Assembly (NCBI GenBank): GCA_017937195.1
Contig: JAGBEA010000027.1
Span: 1-56,164, forward strand
Direction of reading: 5' to 3'
Length of the DNA: 56,164 bases
Source: Oscillospiraceae bacterium
GTDB taxonomy: Bacteria; Bacillota; Clostridia; Oscillospirales; Oscillospiraceae
Made by a program: the position numbers and the translations under genes. This document shows, piece by piece, positions 51,474 through 56,164 of this stretch (positions are counted from its first letter, which is position 1; every line of letters starts with the position of its first letter). Below the pieces are notes generated by a model. That model saw only the letters and a program-made list of their open reading frames with translations. It did not search any database and had not been told where the DNA came from.

Positions 51474-52730
51474 ATGAAAGACCTGTATGTTGTGAATTGC
51501 TGCAGAACCGCTGTCGGTTCTTTCGGCGGCTCGCTGAAGAACACCCCCGCCACCGAGCTGGGTGCCATCGTGGTGAAGGAAGCCCTGAACCGCGCCGGTG
51601 TGAGCCCCGAAGTGGTCGATGAAGTGATGTTCGGCTGCGTGCTGACCGCCGGTCTGGGCCAGAATGTCGCCCGCCAGGTGGCTGTCAAGGCCGGCATCCC
51701 CTATGCTGTTCCCGCTTACACCGTGGGTATGGTCTGCGGCTCCGGCATGAAGTCCGTCATCGAAGGCGCACGCTCCATTCTGGCCGGTGACGCCGATGTG
51801 GTTGTCTGCGGCGGTACCGAGAATATGAGCCTGGCTCCCTATGCTGTCCCCTCCGGCCGCTACGGCGCCCGTATGGGTCACACCAAGATGATCGACACCA
51901 TGATTCAGGACGGTCTGTGGGACGCTTACAACAACTATCACATGGGCACCACCGCCGAGAACATCAACGACATCTGGGGCATCACCCGTGCCGAGCAGGA
52001 CGAGTTCGCTGCCAACTCCCAGCAGAAGACCGAGGCCGCTCAGGCTGCCGGCAAGTTCGACGATGAGATCGTCCCCGTTATGATCAAGGTGAAGAAGGAA
52101 ATGGTTCCCTTCGCCAAGGATGAGTATCCCAAGGCCGGTGTTACCGCTGCCGGTATCGCCAAGCTGCGCGGCGCATTCCCCGTCGGTCCCGAATCCCCCA
52201 ACCCCGAGGTCGTTCACACCTTCGAGGTCACCGGCGCTCAGGAGGCCGAGGACAAGGGCCAGCCCCGCGTCACCGCTGCCAACGCTTCCGGTATCAATGA
52301 CGGCGCTGCTGCCATCATTCTGGCTTCCGGTGAGGCTGTTGAGAAGTACGGCCTGAAGCCCATGGCTAAGCTGATCGGCTGGGGTCAGGGCGGCGTGGAT
52401 CCCAAGATCATGGGTGTCGGTCCCGTTCCCGCTTCCCGTCAGGCTATGGCCAAGGCCGGCGTCACCATCGACGATATCGACCTGATCGAGGCCAACGAGG
52501 CTTTCGCCGCTCAGTCCATCGCTGTGGGCCGTGAGCTGGGCTTTGATCCTGCCAAGCTGAACGTCAACGGCGGCGCTATCTCCATCGGTCACCCCGTCGG
52601 CGCTTCCGGCGCACGCATCATCGTCACCCTGCTGCACGAGATGCAGAAGCGTGAGGATGCCAAGAAGGGTCTGGCTACCTTGTGCATCGGCGGCGGCCAG
52701 GGCGTTGCCACCATCTTCGAGAAGTGCTGA
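51474..52730 (+). CDS. thlA: Acetyl-CoA C-acetyltransferase (thiolase)
   Basis: Thiolase joins two acetyl-CoA to acetoacetyl-CoA, the first step of butyrate-type fermentation. The 418-residue product keeps the catalytic Cys (VGMVCGSGM near 85; relatives have KVCGSG), NEAFAAQS near 340, the GHPVGASGARI histidine near 368, and the last cysteine in LCIGGGQG. It is about 25 residues longer than the usual 390-395 because of an insertion near 231-260 (VGPESPNPEVVHTFEV and following). AGGAGG precedes the ATG and it has its own terminator; no hbd or crt gene follows. Codon use looks adapted to high expression. Confidence 0.92.
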   Translation: MKDLYVVNCCRTAVGSFGGSLKNTPATELGAIVVKEALNRAGVSPEVVDEVMFGCVLTAGLGQNVARQVAVKAGIPYAVPAYTVGMVCGSGMKSVIEGARSILAGDADVVVCGGTENMSLAPYAVPSGRYGARMGHTKMIDTMIQDGLWDAYNNYHMGTTAENINDIWGITRAEQDEFAANSQQKTEAAQAAGKFDDEIVPVMIKVKKEMVPFAKDEYPKAGVTAAGIAKLRGAFPVGPESPNPEVVHTFEVTGAQEAEDKGQPRVTAANASGINDGAAAIILASGEAVEKYGLKPMAKLIGWGQGGVDPKIMGVGPVPASRQAMAKAGVTIDDIDLIEANEAFAAQSIAVGRELGFDPAKLNVNGGAISIGHPVGASGARIIVTLLHEMQKREDAKKGLATLCIGGGQGVATIFEKC

Positions 52731-52754
52731 GTCATTTTGGAAGAACGCTGAAAT

Positions 52755-52798
52755 AAAAAACACCCCTCCGCCATTTCCGGAGGGGTGTTTTTTTTTGC
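52755..52798 (+). terminator. Terminator of thlA
   Basis: ACACCCCTCCG and CGGAGGGGTGT pair across a short loop, with a long T run after. Confidence 0.9.
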
Positions 52799-52909
52799 GT
52801 TTCTCCTAAATTTTTACAGTTTCTTAATGGCAACCGCCCTCATTATACTGTATAATGTGTATGAAATGCGAGTATCGCCGCCTCCTGCGGTGTAAAATGA
52901 GGTGACCTT

Positions 52910-54433
52910 TTGACTGTTAAGACAAGACTGTATTCCAAATTACGGGAGGGTGTGGCCGCGGTGCTGCCCATCGCGCTGATCGTGATGGTGCTGTGCTTCT
53001 TCGTAACACCCGTCCCCACCGACCTGATGCTGGCCTTCGTGATCGGCACCGTGATGCTGATTCTGGGCCTGGGGCTTTTCACCTACGGTGCAGAGGCGTC
53101 TATGACCCCTATGGGCAACTACATCGGCGCCAAGCTGACCAAATCCCGCAAGCTTCTGCTGATCCTGTCGGTCAGTTTTTTGCTGGGCGTGATTATCACC
53201 ATCGCCGAGCCGGATCTGCAGGTGCTGGCCAACAATGTGCCCCATATTGACAGCACTGTGCTGGTGCTGGCAGTTTCGGTGGGCGTGGGCTTTTTCCTGC
53301 TGCTGTGTATGCTGCGCATCCTGCTGGGCATCCAGCTGCGCTGGCTGCTGCTGTTTTTCTATGCCATCGTCTTTATTCTGGCGGGACTGTCCGATGCGGA
53401 TTTCCTCAGCGTGGCCTTTGACTCCGGCGGTGTGACCACCGGTCCTATGACCGTGCCTTTCATTATGGCACTGGGTGTCGGTGTTGCCTCCATCCGTAGC
53501 GACAAGAACGCCGAGTCCGACAGCTTCGGTCTGGTGGCGCTGTGCTCCATCGGCCCCATCCTCTCCGTTCTGGTGCTGGGCTTCCTCTACAAGGGTGAAA
53601 GCAACGAGATCGCCGCCTCCGTGGCGGATACCTATCTCAACACCGTGGAGCTGGGCGGCGCGTATCTCCACGCCATCCCCGAATATATGGCGGAGGTAGC
53701 GGTAGCCCTTGCCCCCATCATCGTGTTTTTCCTGATTTTTCAGGTGTTCTTTTTGAAGCTGCGTCAGCTGCCGCTGATGCGTATTCTGGCAGGTTTGCTG
53801 TTCACCTATGTGGGACTGGTGCTGTTCCTCACCGGCGTGAATGTAGGCTTCTCCTCCGTGGGCGTGGTGCTGGGCGGTCAGCTGGCCGACGGCTGGACCC
53901 GCTGGCTGTTGGTCCCCATCGCAATGCTGATGGGTTGGTTCATCGTGCAGGCTGAGCCCGCCGTCCACGTGCTGACCAAGCAGGTGGAGGAGATCAGCGC
54001 AGGCGCCGTGTCGGAAAAAGCGATGCACCTGAGCCTCTCTGTGGCCATCGCAGGCGCAATGGGTCTTGCTATGGTGCGTATCCTCACCGGTATGCACATC
54101 TTCTGGCTGCTGATCCCCGGCTATCTGGTGTCGCTTGTGCTGACCTTCTTCGTGCCGCCTATGTTCACCGCCATCGCCTTCGACTCCGGCGGCGTGGCAT
54201 CCGGTCCTATGACCGCCACCTTTATGCTGCCCTTTGCTATGGGCGTGTGTGAGGCGGTAGGCGGCAACATCCTCACCGATGCCTTCGGTCTGGTGTCGCT
54301 GGTGGCGATGATGCCCCTTATCACCATTCAGATGATGGGCGCCATCTATGTCATCAAGAGTCGCCGCACCACCGAGGAACCCATCAAGTCCTTCGGCGAC
54401 GAGGAGATCATCGAACTGTGGGAGGTGGCGTAA
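52910..54433 (+). CDS. DUF1538 membrane protein, two-fold repeat
   Basis: The 507-residue protein has about a dozen hydrophobic segments and two homologous halves. Each half carries AFDSGGVxxGPMTxxF: AFDSGGVTTGPMTVPF near 167-182, and AFDSGGVASGPMTATF near 422-437. Both are followed by DSFGLVAL or DAFGLVSL. This is the DUF1538 family, presumed transporters of unknown substrate. It starts at TTG 52910 with GAGGTGACC upstream, a slower start. It overlaps the next gene by one base (TAATG), so the membrane protein and PII-like protein are made together. Confidence 0.85.
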   Translation: MTVKTRLYSKLREGVAAVLPIALIVMVLCFFVTPVPTDLMLAFVIGTVMLILGLGLFTYGAEASMTPMGNYIGAKLTKSRKLLLILSVSFLLGVIITIAEPDLQVLANNVPHIDSTVLVLAVSVGVGFFLLLCMLRILLGIQLRWLLLFFYAIVFILAGLSDADFLSVAFDSGGVTTGPMTVPFIMALGVGVASIRSDKNAESDSFGLVALCSIGPILSVLVLGFLYKGESNEIAASVADTYLNTVELGGAYLHAIPEYMAEVAVALAPIIVFFLIFQVFFLKLRQLPLMRILAGLLFTYVGLVLFLTGVNVGFSSVGVVLGGQLADGWTRWLLVPIAMLMGWFIVQAEPAVHVLTKQVEEISAGAVSEKAMHLSLSVAIAGAMGLAMVRILTGMHIFWLLIPGYLVSLVLTFFVPPMFTAIAFDSGGVASGPMTATFMLPFAMGVCEAVGGNILTDAFGLVSLVAMMPLITIQMMGAIYVIKSRRTTEEPIKSFGDEEIIELWEVA

Positions 54434-55104
54434 TGGAACTGAATTTTGTACTGTCTGTGCTGGACCGTGACCGCGCCGACCAGATGACCGCCATCTACCG
54501 CGAGCACGGCTCGCCGATGATTTTGACCTTTATGGGTCGCGGCACCGCCAAGAGTGAGCACCTGGATCTCTACGGTCTGCAGCCTACGGAGAAGGCGGTG
54601 GTCGCCACCGTGGCAGACGGCGAGAAAACCAAGCTGCTGATGAAAAGCGCCAAGCGCAAACTGTTTATCGATATTCCCGGCAACGGCGTAATGATGGCCG
54701 TGCCGATCAAGAGTGTGGGAGGAGGAAGAACTTTGGCCTATCTGACTGACAATACCGCTGCTGCCGGCGGCGCCCCCGAGATGAAATTTGACCACGAGCT
54801 GCTGCTGGTGATTTTGAACCAGAGCTATATGGACGATGTGATGAATGCTGCACGCAATGCCGGCGCATTCGGCGGCACGGTGCTGCACGCCAAGGGCACC
54901 GGAGCCAAGTACGCCGAAAAGTTCTTCGGCGTGTCTCTGGCCAACGAGAAGGAAGTGCTGCTGATCGCCGTGCGCGCAGAGGAAAAGAACGACATCATGC
55001 GCGCCATTATGGAGCAGGCCGGGCCCCAGACCCCTGCCGGTGCCATCAGCTTCTCGCTGCCCATCTCTTCCGTGGCAGGTCTGCGCTACGTGGACAAGGA
55101 CTGA
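54433..55104 (+). CDS. Tandem PII-like regulatory protein
   Basis: The 223-residue protein consists of two PII-like units. Unit one (about 1-110) has LSVLDRDRADQM, GLQPTEKAVVATV and VPIKSVGGG. Unit two (about 115-223) has LNQSYMDDVMNAARNAGAFG, GVSLANEKEVLLIAV, MRAIMEQAG and LPISSVAG. Unit two looks closer to P-II (HAKGTG where PII has a G-rich T-loop start). PII proteins sense ATP/ADP, 2-oxoglutarate or other small ligands and gate transporters. GGAGG precedes ATG 54433, which overlaps the DUF1538 stop. The transporter is the likely partner. Confidence 0.8.
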   Translation: MELNFVLSVLDRDRADQMTAIYREHGSPMILTFMGRGTAKSEHLDLYGLQPTEKAVVATVADGEKTKLLMKSAKRKLFIDIPGNGVMMAVPIKSVGGGRTLAYLTDNTAAAGGAPEMKFDHELLLVILNQSYMDDVMNAARNAGAFGGTVLHAKGTGAKYAEKFFGVSLANEKEVLLIAVRAEEKNDIMRAIMEQAGPQTPAGAISFSLPISSVAGLRYVDKD

Positions 55105-55111
55105 TGCAACA

Positions 55112-55143
55112 AAAAATGCCGCTCCCGAAGGAGCGGCATTTTT
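55112..55143. terminator. Bidirectional terminator
   Basis: AAAAATGCCGCTCC and GGAGCGGCATTTTT pair perfectly across CGAA, between the PII-like gene and ppa. Confidence 0.9.
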
Positions 55144-55150
55144 CTTTCGC

Positions 55151-55681
55151 TTATTTGCAGTATTTTTCGATGTAATCGCTCTGGCACTTGGTGATGATCT
55201 CTACCGCTTCGGCGCGGCCCAGCACATCGCTGACCACCGTCTCCTTGCCCTCCAGACTCTTATACACGCGGAAGAAGTGGCGGATCTCGCTGGCGATATG
55301 GGCAGGCAGCTCCGCAATATCCGTGTAGAGGTGATAGGTGGGATCCTCAAAGGGGATGGCGATGATCTTTTCATCCAGAGAGCCGCTGTCCTCCATAGTG
55401 ATAACGCCGATGGGGAAGCAGCGCACCAGACTCAGGGGGCGGATGCTCTCGCTGCACAGCACCAGCACATCCAGCGGGTCGCCGTCATCCGCCCAGGTGC
55501 GGGGGATGAAGCCGTAGTTGGCGGGATAGTGGGTGGAGGTATAGAGGATGCGGTCCAGACGCAGCAGGCCCGTCTCCTTGTCCAGCTCATACTTGTTCTT
55601 CGAGCCCTTCTCAATCTCGATCACGGCCCAGAAATCTTCAGGTTTTACGCGCGCAGGGGCAATGTCATGCCAAATATTCAT
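55151..55681 (-). CDS. ppa: Inorganic pyrophosphatase, family I
   Basis: Soluble pyrophosphatase hydrolyses PPi and pulls biosynthetic reactions forward. The 176-residue product has the family core: VIEIEKGSKNKYELDKETG near 20, YPANYGFIPRTWADDGDPLD near 52 with the acidic metal ligands, and an acidic middle. Start 55681 follows GAGGAGG. It converges with the PII-like gene and is a single gene. Confidence 0.95.
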   Translation of the reverse strand: MNIWHDIAPARVKPEDFWAVIEIEKGSKNKYELDKETGLLRLDRILYTSTHYPANYGFIPRTWADDGDPLDVLVLCSESIRPLSLVRCFPIGVITMEDSGSLDEKIIAIPFEDPTYHLYTDIAELPAHIASEIRHFFRVYKSLEGKETVVSDVLGRAEAVEIITKCQSDYIEKYCK

Positions 55682-55854
55682 AGGAAGTCCTCCTCTGTTC
55701 TTTTCTTGTCCGCTTCTATTATAGCGTGGGTTTCGTTGGTGTGCAAGGTGGAAAACAGATTTTTGCACCGCCTTCATAGGAAATATTCCGGCTTTTCAAA
55801 ATTAGGGGTTGACACAAGGGCACATCTGTGGTATTCTATCCCTTGCCAATCTCC

Positions 55855-55940
55855 GCCGGTGTGGTGGAATGGTAGACACAGGAGACTTAAAATCTCCCGG
55901 TAGCAATACCGTACCGGTTCGAGTCCGGTCACCGGCACCA
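55855..55940 (+). tRNA. tRNA-Leu(TAA)
   Basis: The acceptor stem GCCGGTG (55855-55861) pairs with CACCGGC (55930-55936), followed by A and encoded CCA. The anticodon loop CTTAAAA gives TAA. A long variable arm with CCGGTAGCAATACCG fits leucine. Confidence 0.95.
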
Positions 55941-55958
55941 ATCCGGTCAACTAAATAT

Positions 55959-56034
<76 letters not shown>

Positions 56035-56042
56035 GAAACGAA

Positions 56043-56070
56043 ACAGTCGCCTTTGGGCGGCTGTTTTTGT
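56043..56070 (+). terminator. Terminator of the tRNA genes
   Basis: ACAGTCGCC pairs with GGCGGCTGT (one G-T pair) across TTTG, followed by TTTTTG. Confidence 0.85.
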
Positions 56071-56072
56071 TT

Positions 56073-56164
56073 TTACTCCGAAAGCAGAGCTTCTGCGGCA
56101 CAAAGGTAAATAGAGTGTTTCTTGTCCTGCCCGAAAGTGTATCTGCCTTCATCCCCCTCGATCC
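56073..56164 (-). CDS. 3' end of an unknown minus-strand gene (partial)
   Basis: From the window edge to a TAA at 56073-56075 one minus-strand frame stays open. It encodes IEGDEGRYTFGQDKKHSIYL and CAAEALLSE. The codon pattern is gene-like, but 30 codons are too few to name it. It converges with the tRNA genes, whose terminator precedes it. Confidence 0.4.
   Translation of the reverse strand, partial: IEGDEGRYTFGQDKKHSIYLCAAEALLSE

Overview
The window looks like chromosomal DNA of a spore-forming member of class Clostridia. GC-rich coding sequence, Gram-positive Shine-Dalgarno sites (AAGGAGG type), sporulation genes (yqfC, yqfD, ylbJ, a spoIIQ-like M23 gene) and Clostridia-type gene neighbourhoods (yqfC-yqfD-phoH-ybeY-era-yqzL-recO, glmU-prs-pth-mfd) all point there. 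An Oscillospiraceae/Ruminococcaceae gut lineage is my best guess. That is inference; no rRNA gene is present to test it. Almost all genes are housekeeping. There is no CRISPR array, prophage or intact transposon.

Layout. 1-5.1 kb (+): recG, uvrC and a short pyruvate-kinase-like gene behind a clear sigma-A promoter. 5.2-13.5 kb (-): ptsH, mutS2, recO, a 30-residue yqzL, era, an AT-richer orphan gene, ybeY, phoH, yqfD and yqfC. Behind era lies a second copy of its last 18 codons, 210 bp away. 13.5-16.9 kb: ylbJ (+), then deoD, deoC, a YegP-type protein and a helical-repeat protein (-). 17-19.5 kb: an XRE regulator with paired palindromes, an FMN riboswitch with ribU, a PPOX-family flavoprotein and an aromatic-acid-exporter-like membrane protein. 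19.6-22.1 kb: two secreted proteins with an RsgI-type domain, plus a deletion remnant of a third gene. 22.1-23.4 kb: an XRE gene and two zinc-ribbon membrane proteins. 23.5-25.7 kb: an iron/oxidative-stress block of ferritin, reverse rubrerythrin and a PerR-like Fur-family regulator, with Fur-type boxes. 25.8-33.4 kb: a divergent EF-G paralogue, a P-type-ATPase-like protein without catalytic motifs, rlmB and ftsH. 33.4-38 kb: small regulators, a pyridoxal kinase, a nicotinamidase-like hydrolase, an MgtC protein and a SpoIIQ-like peptidase. 38-43.4 kb (-): gpsA and the lower-glycolysis cluster gpmI-tpiA-pgk, with trmL. 43.7-51.3 kb (+): a GlmU with a degenerate N-terminal half, prs, pth, mfd and a foldase-like gene. 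51.4-56.1 kb: a thiolase, a DUF1538 membrane protein overlapping a tandem PII-like gene, ppa, tRNA-Leu(TAA) and initiator tRNA-Met.

How the genes work together. DNA repair and replication-fork functions (recG, uvrC, mutS2, recO, mfd) are scattered among translation and ribosome-maturation genes (era, ybeY, rlmB, trmL, pth, the EF-G paralogue). Central metabolism is represented by gpmI/tpiA/pgk, gpsA, prs, ppa and thlA, and nucleoside salvage by deoD/deoC. The most interesting observations are: the DUF1538 transporter with a tandem PII-like partner; the pseudo-P-type ATPase; the 3'-era duplication whose differences are all synonymous, as if left by a small integrative element; the pair of RsgI-domain secreted proteins; and the GlmU and pyruvate kinase variants with reduced domain sets.
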